A stretch of 38,171 nt of DNA from positions 1 through 38,171 of the forward strand of contig NZ_JADEXQ010000062.1 in NCBI RefSeq assembly GCF_015207035.1, read 5' to 3'. Both the position numbers and the translations under genes were made by a program. A model generated the notes under the pieces. The model saw only the letters and a list, made by a program, of their open reading frames with translations. It ran no database searches and was not told the origin of the DNA. The DNA comes from Romeriopsis navalis LEGE 11480 (lineage in GTDB: Bacteria > Cyanobacteriota > Cyanobacteriia > Leptolyngbyales > Leptolyngbyaceae). Below are positions 26,601 to 34,513 of the stretch, one piece after another. Position 1 is the stretch's first letter; each line of letters begins with the position of its first letter.

Positions 26601-29061
26601 TAATTAAATCCTCAGCGCAGGCAAAATCGCCGCCTAACGATGCCACCTCAGCCCCTAATTCATACAATTCACGCACCAAAGAAGGATGCTGTTGCCACGC
26701 CTCCGGCCCCAACAGCGTCCAACCCTGCTGACAATAGGCCAACGCTGTTTGATAAGCCGTAGCCGCTTTGGCTTTATCCGCAGCCCACAGATTCAACTCG
26801 GCCAACTCACATTTGGCGGCCACTGTCTCCAGCCGATTCGCCCCCAAATTCAGACTATTGACCACATCAAATAACCGATTATCCAATTCTTGCGGGGACA
26901 AACGTTGAAGTAATAACTGACCAATTTGCAAATGGGTCGCTTGCTTTTCCGCCGTGGGAATCAAGGCATAAGCGGCCTGCTGTACTCGATCGTGCAAAAA
27001 CCGATAAGTCACCACACGATCGGCAGGCGCAGCAGCAGCGTCATGATCATCCACTTGAAAAAATTTATAGGTTGCGTCTAAGGGCACAATCAATCCCGTT
27101 TCTAAGGCGGGCCAGATATCAGTGGCGGTCGCCGCGGTGGACTGCTCGGCCACAATGGCTAAAGTGCTTAGATCAAACTGCGCACCAATACAAGCGGCCA
27201 ACTTCAACATCGTTTGGGTCGCAACCGGCAACTTCTGCAGCTGGGCAGTCATAAACTCCACAACATCATCGGTGAGGGTCAGCGATCGCACCGCAGCAAT
27301 ATCGTAATTCCAGGTGCCCATCGCCCAATCAAACTGCATCAAACCATCTTGATGCAGACTTTTCAGCAACTGTGTCGTAAAAAACGGATTGCCCTGTGTC
27401 TTTTGATTGATTAAAGTCGTCAGCGGTTGTGCCGCCCGTAATTCACAGCCCAATGTCGCCGCGACAAGCTGATTTACCTGGTCTGGCTGTAATGGTGACA
27501 ACGTCAGAGTCTGCACGGTGGAACGAGCCTGGCGCAATGCATCCACCGTCAGCAGCAAGGGGTGCGCCGACGAGACTTCATTATCCCGGTAGGCCCCCAG
27601 GATAAGTAAATACCCTGTTTCTTGCATCAATAATTGCACTAACTTCAGCGAAGCCATATCGGCCCACTGCAAGTCATCAAGAAAAATCACCAACGGATGT
27701 GTCTGACTGATAAACACCTGAACAAATTTTTGGAACAGACGGTTGAAGCGATCGGAGGCCGCACTTCCGGATAATTCCGCCACCGCGGGTTGCGCCCCAA
27801 TCACTTGCTCCAGTTCAGGAATGACCTCAATAATCAACTGGCCCGCATCCCCTAAAGCCATCAAAATCTTGGCGCGCCATTGGGCCAATTGCGACGCACT
27901 TTCACTCAAAAGCTGGCCCATCAAGCGCCGAAATGCCTGCAAAAAACCGGACAGTGGCACATTTCGCTGTAATTGATCGTACTTCCCTCGAATAAAATAC
28001 CCCCGCTGCCGGGCAATCGGTTTATGAACTTCGTTCACAACTGCCGTTTTACCAATCCCGGAGAATCCCGCAATTAACATTAATTCGGTGTCACCCGTCG
28101 CCACCCGCTCAAATGCGGCCAGCAAGCTAGCGACTTCCGTTTCACGACCATAGAGCGTTTCGGGAATTAAGAATCGATCGCGACGATCGCGCTGGGCCAG
28201 CTCAAACTCACAAATTTCACCCGTTGCCTGCCAGTTGGCCAAACATAACTCCAAGTCATGCTGCAAGCCCAATGCACTCTGATACCGATCTTCGGCATTC
28301 TTCGCCATTAACTTCTCGATCAGTTTGGACAGCATCACTGGCACCTGCGGATTCACCTGATGTGCCGCATCTGGACATTTAGCAAGGTGGCAATGCACCA
28401 TTTCCATCACATCTTCGCGCTGAAATGGCACTTTTCCTGTGAGCAAATGATAAAACGTGCAACCGAGTGAATAAAAATCACTCCGATAATCAACGCCCCG
28501 GTTCATCCGTCCAGTTTGTTCCGGCGACAAATAAGCCAACGTGCCTTCCAAAACGCTCGGATTGACAACCTCCGGCATCTCGCGCGGCAATTGGGTGGCA
28601 ATCGAAAAATCAATCAAATAAACTTGCTGCGTCGTGGGCGCAATAAGAATATTGGCCGGCTTAATATCTTTATGAATAATCCGATTTTCGTGGAGACGCG
28701 CAATCGCCGCCGCTAACTGAATCGCTACCGCGAGAAAATCCGCAATTGTCGCTGGATTAGCACTGGCCGGCGACATTGCCTCCAACAACTGCACACCGCC
28801 CACATCTTCCATCACTAACATATAGCCCTGACGATAAGGCTCCAGCGCTAACGGTGTGAGCACACCGGCAATATCCAGCGACTGTGTAATCACAAACTGA
28901 TTGCGAAACTGGACTAGCTCCGCAAAACTCGGATATTCGTCATGCAGTAATTTCAGGACAACAGCCACTTGATCCGCCACTCGCACTGCCCGATAGACCA
29001 ACGTCCGTGATCCGGTATATATCGGCTGTATATGCTGATAGCCAGGCAAGTCAATTGTCAT
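23686..29061 (-). CDS. Giant hybrid Ser/Thr kinase - AAA ATPase - GAF - histidine kinase
   Basis: 1791 residues, one uninterrupted frame. Residues 1-280: Ser/Thr kinase with Lys37, HKDIKPAN (130-137), DFSIA (151-155; DFS instead of DFG, which I believe is usual in this family) and GTLAYLSPEQTGR. Residues about 300-620: AAA-type ATPase/NTP-hydrolysing module with Walker A GFSGIGKT (332-339) and Walker B LVIFLDDLQWAD. Residues about 620-1340: helical TPR-like region. Residues about 1370-1515: GAF domain. Residues about 1515-1791: histidine kinase with His1535 in AHEINNP, NAIDAFEDV, DNGSGIPEP and TTKAVGKGSGMGLAVS. No membrane span. The ATG is preceded by a weak ribosome site. Such proteins are known in cyanobacteria, but their input signals are mostly undefined. 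The C-terminal half is paralogous to that at 31823-34006. Confidence 0.95.
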   Translation of the reverse strand: MTIDLPGYQHIQPIYTGSRTLVYRAVRVADQVAVVLKLLHDEYPSFAELVQFRNQFVITQSLDIAGVLTPLALEPYRQGYMLVMEDVGGVQLLEAMSPASANPATIADFLAVAIQLAAAIARLHENRIIHKDIKPANILIAPTTQQVYLIDFSIATQLPREMPEVVNPSVLEGTLAYLSPEQTGRMNRGVDYRSDFYSLGCTFYHLLTGKVPFQREDVMEMVHCHLAKCPDAAHQVNPQVPVMLSKLIEKLMAKNAEDRYQSALGLQHDLELCLANWQATGEICEFELAQRDRRDRFLIPETLYGRETEVASLLAAFERVATGDTELMLIAGFSGIGKTAVVNEVHKPIARQRGYFIRGKYDQLQRNVPLSGFLQAFRRLMGQLLSESASQLAQWRAKILMALGDAGQLIIEVIPELEQVIGAQPAVAELSGSAASDRFNRLFQKFVQVFISQTHPLVIFLDDLQWADMASLKLVQLLMQETGYLLILGAYRDNEVSSAHPLLLTVDALRQARSTVQTLTLSPLQPDQVNQLVAATLGCELRAAQPLTTLINQKTQGNPFFTTQLLKSLHQDGLMQFDWAMGTWNYDIAAVRSLTLTDDVVEFMTAQLQKLPVATQTMLKLAACIGAQFDLSTLAIVAEQSTAATATDIWPALETGLIVPLDATYKFFQVDDHDAAAAPADRVVTYRFLHDRVQQAAYALIPTAEKQATHLQIGQLLLQRLSPQELDNRLFDVVNSLNLGANRLETVAAKCELAELNLWAADKAKAATAYQTALAYCQQGWTLLGPEAWQQHPSLVRELYELGAEVASLGGDFACAEDLISRVLTAAMTPLEQVKVYEVKIRSHIFQNQLAEAVQTGHVVLTKLGVKLHQKPSRARVLFSFLKIKQLLWRRSIPALADLPMMREPEVQASLSIMSILRSATCLLNPNLYALSVLKEVELTLKYGNTSLSAGTYCAYGTILSAVMGDVSAGYEFGQLARRLLRPHTKRVQAGVDYVFYGMLQPMQAHLKTGVVPLLESYHVALEDGNTEYATWLVLCYLRNMIAIGSDLADMAQKYAIHTETLVQLKQQTALRHMAVSHQFTLNLLDKSEHPAWLNGEIFNHDRDLPLLWAAHDAAGICFAHLFQLMLAYWFDDIDRAIAAIPVCEKHLRGLAGLPEVQQYWWFAALARLAYYPQSAQPQQLLKQIDQSCRKLKQWAVYAPMNMQHKLQLVEAERCRVFDQKLMAVDYYDLAIAGAQEYGYVQEQALANELAAKFYLGWGKTKVAAGYLQEAYYCYAQWGAAAKVQSLVEQYPELLAPILKSAQSTVAFQDSLMTVGSVHQTIMGKSLASGKFSLSAILKASQAIDRETELDQLLGKLIEIVVQASGADKATLLLKQNDQIEIVAQYLDGAVESLQPFPLCQSQQLPIPLIQYVVRTQETVLTDAAIMESAYGEQRKPASMLCMPLLSRGRLVGILYAENSVIRELFTQDCVELLKILCFYSQAAIAVENTQLYHEAERTSQALEQTLVALQQAQAQIIQGEKMSALGQMVAGIAHEINNPVNFIHGNMGYCNRYMHDLLAVIQLYQAQYPNPPIAIKQQIDAVDLEFVTIDLQKVVKSATTGAERIQEIVRSLSNFSHLDEAAFKFVDIHAGLDSTLAILKHRLGTQASGRTLQVVREYGELPAVNCYPAELNQVFWHLIANAIDAFEDVARAKVEQVDQIRIITSRLDADWIKIVIADNGSGIPEPLQAKIFDPFFTTKAVGKGSGMGLAVSYQIVQQRHQGRFFCVSQPDVGTQFIIELPIDMKPAIVD

Positions 29062-29187
29062 ACGGCATCGTCGAGTATAGAGAGCATATCCGCGATCATC
29101 TTGGAGGATGACACCAATGGAGCAGGGGCAGACAAGTAGTCAAATCTACTTATAAAACAACATGCCCCAAAGGTGCTTCAAGTTACC

Positions 29188-29295
29188 ATGAAAGCTAGAA
29201 AGGATGAAATCAATGCGGCGATTAGCAGCAAGGCCTCCAACCAACTTGAGTGCGCGATCGACAAATTAACGCGAATGCTTCTTGTAGTAGACTGA
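29188..29295 (+). CDS. Possible micro-ORF, 35 residues
   Basis: ATG at 29188 to TGA at 29293-29295. The peptide is polar and helix-prone (MKARKDEINAAISS..., then LTRMLLVVD). No Shine-Dalgarno is apparent upstream. Its stop overlaps the ATG of a second micro-ORF in the TGATG arrangement seen in coupled genes. Unrecognised; chance is quite possible. Confidence 0.2.
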   Translation: MKARKDEINAAISSKASNQLECAIDKLTRMLLVVD

Positions 29296-29378
29296 TGAAC
29301 AAGCTGAATCGGGCAGATTTAGTGAATGCGTTGCCACATAAAGTCAGTTATTTTGACGATCGCCATACCGTTAACTAA
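29295..29378 (+). CDS. Possible micro-ORF, 27 residues, coupled to the previous one
   Basis: ATG at 29295 overlaps the upstream TGA by one base; stop TAA 29376-29378. The peptide starts MNKLNRADLVNALP, which superficially recalls the N-terminus of HU-type DNA-binding proteins (MNK..LV.A), but it is far too short and lacks the rest. It might be the leftover of a truncated gene or a chance ORF. Confidence 0.2.
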   Translation: MNKLNRADLVNALPHKVSYFDDRHTVN

Positions 29379-29493
29379 GTCACTGTGCGAGTTGCCAATT
29401 TATCCATGGGGCGAATTTATTTTGCCAAACGCCTCCCAAAAATTACTGATTTTTCAGTCCCACACACACGGTCAAGTTCAGGGCGCGCCTTAC

Positions 29494-30234
29494 CTACCGA
29501 ACATTTGCCACAGGTACTTGGCTCTCCGCGTCAGCCTGGGACTGTGCCGGCAGATTCGCCACTGGGCGATCGCGCCACAGATACCACAGCCGCAGCAATA
29601 CCATTAGAAAAAAGACCGTATGCAGCACTTTGGTCGTCAACACATCGAACTGCAACAGAATCCAGCGTGGCTGCAGTCCCATAAACGCCGGTGCACCCAC
29701 AGACCAAAGATAGGCCATTAACACCAAATGTCCTTGGCGCTTCAACCGACCCAGCGAACGCTGCCAAGCCAACGGCAACCAAGGTTCAATCAAGCCATAG
29801 CCATCCATTCCCGGCAACGGCACCAAACTTAATCCAAAAGCCACCAGTTCCAGCCAAAACCAGCTCACTAAAATCGGACTGGAACGCCCCCCGGCCAACA
29901 TCAGCCCCAGCACGAGTAACAAACTCAATGTAGTCAGCGGCCCAGCCGCCGCCACCCAAGTCCGATGCCGTCGATCGGGCAATTGGCGATGACTCACTTG
30001 AATCATGCGGGCCGGTAATGGCAGGCTTAACAACAACATGGAGCAACTCGGCCAAATCCAAGTCTGCCAGCCATAGGCCTGCTGCAACGGATTGATTGAC
30101 AGACGCTGCTGCTGACGCACGTGCGAAGTCACTAAACGATACCGCACCACCGTATGGGCCAGTTCATGCAGCCATCGTCCCCCCAGCCACAATCCAAAAA
30201 TCAGCCAAGAGTATCCAGATATAGATAAAGTCAT
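29494..30234 (-). CDS. M50-like membrane metalloprotease
   Basis: 246 residues with about six hydrophobic segments. HELAH (23-27) at the end of the first span supplies the HExxH zinc motif, and LVPLPGMDGYGLIEP near residue 160 stands in for the NPxPxxDG motif with its third ligand Asp. Both motifs are in the right order and spacing for a small site-2-protease-type core. Two spans after the HELAH segment (ILVSWFWLELVAFGLSL among them) and a basic C-terminus follow. The substrate is unknown. It lies downstream of hisC on the same strand but with 268 bases between them, so the two are probably separate transcripts. The Asp motif is degenerate (PLPGMDG), so activity is not certain. Confidence 0.72.
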   Translation of the reverse strand: MTLSISGYSWLIFGLWLGGRWLHELAHTVVRYRLVTSHVRQQQRLSINPLQQAYGWQTWIWPSCSMLLLSLPLPARMIQVSHRQLPDRRHRTWVAAAGPLTTLSLLLVLGLMLAGGRSSPILVSWFWLELVAFGLSLVPLPGMDGYGLIEPWLPLAWQRSLGRLKRQGHLVLMAYLWSVGAPAFMGLQPRWILLQFDVLTTKVLHTVFFLMVLLRLWYLWRDRPVANLPAQSQADAESQVPVANVR

Positions 30235-30465
30235 CGCGTAGCCCAGCCATCCACTTTTGCAAGGGAGAACACATCTCTAGAATCGCGGAAAACACGGAGG
30301 TGATCTTCAGTCATCTGGCGGATTAACCCCTGAAACTTACGAAAACTCACTAAATCAATAATCGAGGCAAGGTCCAAATTCTAACTGCAGCAATCATAAT
30401 TCAGCGATTCAACGTAGGATTTTTTATCCTCCGTTAAAAACTTGACGCCAAACGAATATGTGCCA

Positions 30466-30496
30466 ATTGAAGTTAATCTTCTCATTGAAGTTAATC
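30466..30496. repeat. 13-bp direct repeat pair just downstream of hisC
   Basis: ATTGAAGTTAATC occurs at 30466-30478 and again at 30484-30496, five bases apart, ending seven bases before the hisC stop region. No hairpin forms; likely a small tandem duplication. Confidence 0.8.
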
Positions 30497-30502
30497 GCTG
30501 CT

Positions 30503-31555
30503 TTACGGCAGCAAGCTCACCAAGGCTTCCAGCAACATTTGATTTTGCTCATCCGTCCCGACCGTAATGCGTAACTTATCACTCAACCCTGGCTGACTAA
30601 AATACCGCACCAAAATCCCTCGTTCTTTTAGGGCCAAATAAAGCGTTTCAGCATCAGTCGGGGGCGTCACCAGAACAAAGTTACCGTGCGATTCCCGCAC
30701 CGTAAACCCTAATTGCTTCAGGTCAACCGCCAACTGCGATCGATTAGCTTTGACTTTTTCCGCGCAGGTCTTTTTATAATCCTGATCAAGCATTGAGGCC
30801 GTGCCCACATGAATTGCCAACGCATCCACGTTATAGCTGTCTTTCACCTTAAACATCCCCGCCAATAACGGCGGTTGGGCAATCCCAAAACCCAGTCTCA
30901 GTCCGGCTAAGGAATATCCCTTCGACATGGTCCGCAACACGATCACATTCTCAAATTCACGCACCAACGCCAGCGCCGAGCCAGACGCAAAGTCAACATA
31001 GGCTTCATCCACGGCCAGCACACCATTTAATCGGCTGGCTAATTCGCGCAGTTGATCCGTATCGACCAAGTGCCCCGAGGGACTATTCGGCGAAGCAATA
31101 AATGTAATCGCGCCCTGCGCCTCAACCAGCGCCTCGATCGGCAACTCAAAGTTATCGCTGTAGGGGACCTCTAAAATTTCCGCTGGCTGCATCGCTGCCA
31201 GCGTCTTATACAGCACATAGGTCGGGGTCGGATACACAATTTTACGCTCACGCCCCTCGGCACAAGCCCGCACCAACATATTCAAAACATCATCGCTACC
31301 GTTACCGACAATGATCCAGTCGGTCGGCACATCCAGCACCTGACTCACAGCGCTACAAAAATCACGGGCATAGGGATCAGGGTAACGGCGTAGCCACTCA
31401 CCATCGATTTGGTGCAGGATCGCCATCGCCTTGGCTGAGGGCGGATAAGGATTTTCATTCGTATTGAGCTTAATGATTTTTGTGCCAGGCTTTGGCTGTT
31501 CGCCCGGCACATAACCAGTCATTGCATCAACGGCGGGACGAAAGAAACTGCGCAT
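30503..31555 (-). CDS. hisC: Histidinol-phosphate aminotransferase
   Basis: Seventh step of histidine synthesis: imidazole-acetol phosphate plus glutamate to histidinol phosphate, PLP-dependent. 350 residues, the usual length. Family features are LNTNENPYPPS near the N-terminus, DWIIVGNGSDDVLNML, YPTPTYVLYKTLA, ITFIASPNSPSG, LAVDEAYVDFA, and the PLP-lysine segment TMSKGYSLAGLRLGF with Lys212. The C-terminal GILVRYFSQPGLSDKLRITV, which holds the substrate-phosphate Arg, is also complete. It is a fold-type I aminotransferase; a related aromatic aminotransferase activity cannot be excluded. Monocistronic, divergent from the GAF-GAF histidine kinase gene. Confidence 0.95.
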   Translation of the reverse strand: MRSFFRPAVDAMTGYVPGEQPKPGTKIIKLNTNENPYPPSAKAMAILHQIDGEWLRRYPDPYARDFCSAVSQVLDVPTDWIIVGNGSDDVLNMLVRACAEGRERKIVYPTPTYVLYKTLAAMQPAEILEVPYSDNFELPIEALVEAQGAITFIASPNSPSGHLVDTDQLRELASRLNGVLAVDEAYVDFASGSALALVREFENVIVLRTMSKGYSLAGLRLGFGIAQPPLLAGMFKVKDSYNVDALAIHVGTASMLDQDYKKTCAEKVKANRSQLAVDLKQLGFTVRESHGNFVLVTPPTDAETLYLALKERGILVRYFSQPGLSDKLRITVGTDEQNQMLLEALVSLLP

Positions 31556-31822
31556 GAATCTACGGCCATAAGTGAAATTAAGGAATCTAATTGTAAGTCA
31601 ATTTCTCCATGTCCAAGGCCGACCAATGCTGAAAATATTGCACAGAAATCACAGGACCAAATGTTGAATTTTTGAGGCATAGGGGAAATCTAAGTAAATC
31701 CTTCTGTCGTTGTGGATTGAAACATTACATCATTCGATGTGATCGCCACATCAAAGCCTCTGTCAGGGCTAGCTCCATTCATTTTCACTGCATTCGCTAG
31801 ACACCCCCTGATTTTCTCCCCC

Positions 31823-34006
31823 ATGTATCACCAGGCAGCGCCATCGACGCCCTCTCGCATCACCAGCATCCCCACGTGGGGCAGCGCACCAACACCGATT
31901 GCGGTGATCGAGCATCCCGTAGACACCCTGCGTCAACAGCTGGATGAACTCCCCACAAATCAGCTAGAAACGGCACTCCGCTTTGCCAATGAACAACTGC
32001 AGGCAGCGGGCATCCGACTCTATATTCCCGGCAATGACACCATCTATCGCCTTGGTAATCAACCACAGCGGCTCGATGATGGTAGCGATCGCCCCGTCGA
32101 ACAACATTTACTGTGGCAACAATTTCTCAAATCCGGCCACATGAACCAGTCTGGAGACGCCGATCTATCGAGCGAACACACCTGGGTCATTCACAATGTC
32201 TCCTACGAATTTCGCCTGCGCAGCTTAGCAAGAGCCTTTAAGCCCGCCGCAATTGAGCATGTCATGATCGTGCCACTGTGGCATGAGCAACAGCAAATCG
32301 GCAGTATGAGCGTATTTCGCGATGCCAGCCAACCACGTTGGTCCTTGGAGCATGTCGTTCTCGCACAACAATTCGGTCAAGCATTCGCTCGCTCAATTTA
32401 TGACCACCAACTGGTCAAATCGGTCCACAGCCTCAATCAAACCCTGACAACCCGCACAGAAGAACTCCAACAAGTCGTTAACTACCAAGACACACTGGCG
32501 GCGGTCATCAACAAAATTCGGGCCTCGATCGACCTCGAAACCATCTTCTCAACCACCGTCGAAGAGATTTATCGCCAGCTTCAAGCCGATCGAGTCGTCG
32601 TCTATCGGTTCAAACCGGACTGGAGCGGCGAATTTCTTGCCGAAGCGGTTGGCGCACGTTGGGTTCCGCTCAAAATCGCCCAGACGCAACCCGAACAAAG
32701 TGCGTTGACCAAACCCGATCGTTGCTTAGTACAGAGCTTCCTCGACGCCCCGGTCAATAATCTCGATCACCATTTACAATCCGAGCAAGGTGGCGAATAT
32801 AATCAATCGCGCCAAGTCAAGCAAGTCAATGATATTTACAACCGCAACTTCCCAGATTGCTATATGGAAGTGTTGGAGCAATATCAATGTCGGGCCTATT
32901 TAACGGCCCCCATCTATCTGGGTGAGCAACTCTGGGGATTACTGGCCATCTATCAAAATTCTGGCCCGCGACAGTGGCGACCCAGCGAAGTCTCACTCAT
33001 CCAACAAATCTCTGAACAGTTAGGCGTAGCGATTCAACAAGCCGAACTGCTCAAAATGCAGCAAAATCAAGCCGCCGAACTGGCAGAAACACTGACTGAA
33101 CTGACTCGGACCCAAGCTCAAATGCTGCAAACGGAAAAAATGTCGAGTTTAGGTCAACTCACGGCCGGATTAAGTCATGAAATTAATAATCCAGTGACGT
33201 TTATCCACAGTAATCTTAGTCATTTAGGACAATACTTCAAAGACCTGATCGCCACGGTTGAGCTGTATCAGAAGTACCATCCCCAAACCCATCCGATCGT
33301 CCAAGGCTACCTCGATCAGATCGACCTAGCCTTTCTCCAACGCGACATTCCCAAGGTATTGAGTTCGATGGAACATGGCACCGAACGGATCAGCGATGTC
33401 ATGCTCTCACTCCAAAATTTCTCCCGCTTGGACGAGGAAGGAATTAAGGCAATTGATCTGCATGAGGGGATTGATAGCGTCATCCTGATTTTGCAACATC
33501 AATGTCGTGCCCGTGATGGCCAACCAGCGATTTTAGTGCAGAAACAATATAGCCGTTTACCAGAAGTTGAATGCGACGGCAGTTTGATGAATCAAGTTTT
33601 TATCAATCTGATGAGTAATGCGATCGATGCCTTACGCGCACATGATCAGCAACGCACCGACATCGCAATTGCCACACATCCCAGCCAAATTTGCATTACC
33701 ACAGCCATTTCCGAACTTGACGGTAAACCCGCCGTACGGGTGACAATCCAAGATAATGGACCTGGCATTCCCGAGCATATTCAGCGTCGTATTTTCGACC
33801 CATTTTTCACCACCAAAGAGATCGGGGAAGGTAGCGGCCTCGGTCTATCGATTAGTCACCATATTGTGGTCGAGAATCATCAAGGCAAACTGCATTGCAA
33901 ATCGAGCAGTGGCAACGGCACCACTTTCGAAATTGAAATCCCAGTGCAGGCCGAGTCGGTCTGTCGTTTGCCAAAATCAACCCCGATCACAGCCAACCTA
34001 GGTTAA
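31823..34006 (+). CDS. Soluble sensor histidine kinase with two GAF domains, second one cyanobacteriochrome-like
   Basis: 727 residues from the ATG at 31823; a GTG at 31739 is an in-frame alternative. No membrane spans. The first GAF-like domain is at about 35-200. The second, about 245-400, has the cyanobacteriochrome pattern: DRVVVYRFKPDWSGEFLAEA early, then VNDIYNRNFPDCYMEVLEQY followed by QCRAYLTAPIYLGEQLWGLL and AIYQNSGPRQW. Cys346 lies at the usual bilin-attachment position, but it is followed by Tyr, not the usual His. A coiled-coil leads to the histidine kinase: phosphoacceptor His452 in LSHEINNP, an N-box NLMSNAIDAL, DNGPGIPEH and TKEIGEGSGLGLSISHHIV. No receiver domain and no adjacent response regulator. 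Its last 9 bases overlap the convergent gene downstream. Confidence 0.93.
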   Translation: MYHQAAPSTPSRITSIPTWGSAPTPIAVIEHPVDTLRQQLDELPTNQLETALRFANEQLQAAGIRLYIPGNDTIYRLGNQPQRLDDGSDRPVEQHLLWQQFLKSGHMNQSGDADLSSEHTWVIHNVSYEFRLRSLARAFKPAAIEHVMIVPLWHEQQQIGSMSVFRDASQPRWSLEHVVLAQQFGQAFARSIYDHQLVKSVHSLNQTLTTRTEELQQVVNYQDTLAAVINKIRASIDLETIFSTTVEEIYRQLQADRVVVYRFKPDWSGEFLAEAVGARWVPLKIAQTQPEQSALTKPDRCLVQSFLDAPVNNLDHHLQSEQGGEYNQSRQVKQVNDIYNRNFPDCYMEVLEQYQCRAYLTAPIYLGEQLWGLLAIYQNSGPRQWRPSEVSLIQQISEQLGVAIQQAELLKMQQNQAAELAETLTELTRTQAQMLQTEKMSSLGQLTAGLSHEINNPVTFIHSNLSHLGQYFKDLIATVELYQKYHPQTHPIVQGYLDQIDLAFLQRDIPKVLSSMEHGTERISDVMLSLQNFSRLDEEGIKAIDLHEGIDSVILILQHQCRARDGQPAILVQKQYSRLPEVECDGSLMNQVFINLMSNAIDALRAHDQQRTDIAIATHPSQICITTAISELDGKPAVRVTIQDNGPGIPEHIQRRIFDPFFTTKEIGEGSGLGLSISHHIVVENHQGKLHCKSSSGNGTTFEIEIPVQAESVCRLPKSTPITANLG

Positions 34007-34444
34007 TGCCAGTGTTTTCAGATCTTTTTGCAACGCCGTGGCCCATCGAGCGGCCAGATCAATCTGGGTAAATGGCACATTCACGGGTTCCTGCGCGGCT
34101 TTACGCAAGAATTTCAAGGCGATCTTCTTGCCTTGAGTCGGAGGATTTTGCCAATCACTGACGACACCATCCACGACGAGCTGAATTTTTTCGACATCCC
34201 GTAGTGAGAACGTTTGGATATCTTTCGGTGCCGATCGATCCGGTACCCCCCAGGTCATCTCCATCCCCGACTGTCCTAAAACGGCACGAATATCGTATTT
34301 CGCGCGATCAAAGGATGTCGCCCATACTTTATAGGCTTCAAGTTTCGTGTATTCGTTCCAACCGGCCCAAGCTAAGCCAAAAAATAGGCCTAACAATGGC
34401 AACCACAGCAAACCCCGTTCCATTTGCTTCCTCACAGAATTCAT
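33998..34444 (-). CDS. N-terminally membrane-anchored hypothetical protein
   Basis: 148 residues. A hydrophobic span at about 11-28 (GLLWLPLLGLFFGLAWAGW) preceded by basic residues acts as an anchor or uncleaved signal, leaving a soluble domain of about 115 residues outside the membrane. It contains QSGMEMTWGVPDRSAPKDIQ and VEKIQLVVDGVV and is otherwise featureless. I do not recognise the family. Its stop overlaps the stop of the histidine kinase gene by 9 bases in convergent orientation. It lies 69 bases downstream of birA on the same strand. Confidence 0.7.
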   Translation of the reverse strand: MNSVRKQMERGLLWLPLLGLFFGLAWAGWNEYTKLEAYKVWATSFDRAKYDIRAVLGQSGMEMTWGVPDRSAPKDIQTFSLRDVEKIQLVVDGVVSDWQNPPTQGKKIALKFLRKAAQEPVNVPFTQIDLAARWATALQKDLKTLALT

Positions 34445-34513
34445 TAAACCAATTGTAGTTCTAGTGTAAGGGGTGATTGACCGGGCACCTTCGTCACCGG
34501 CGCCATCATCACT

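Larger units (their letters stand above)
29062..29493. other. Intergenic region between the giant kinase gene and the M50-like gene
   Basis: 432 bases with no established gene. On the plus strand, divergent from the kinase, two overlapping micro-ORFs lie at 29188-29295 and 29295-29378 (listed separately). No hairpin terminator or tRNA-like fold is seen. Confidence 0.4.

Noticed and set aside
29326-29684. Plus-strand ORFs around the 3' end of the M50-like gene
   Set aside because: They are largely antisense to the M50-like gene and have no coding character of their own.
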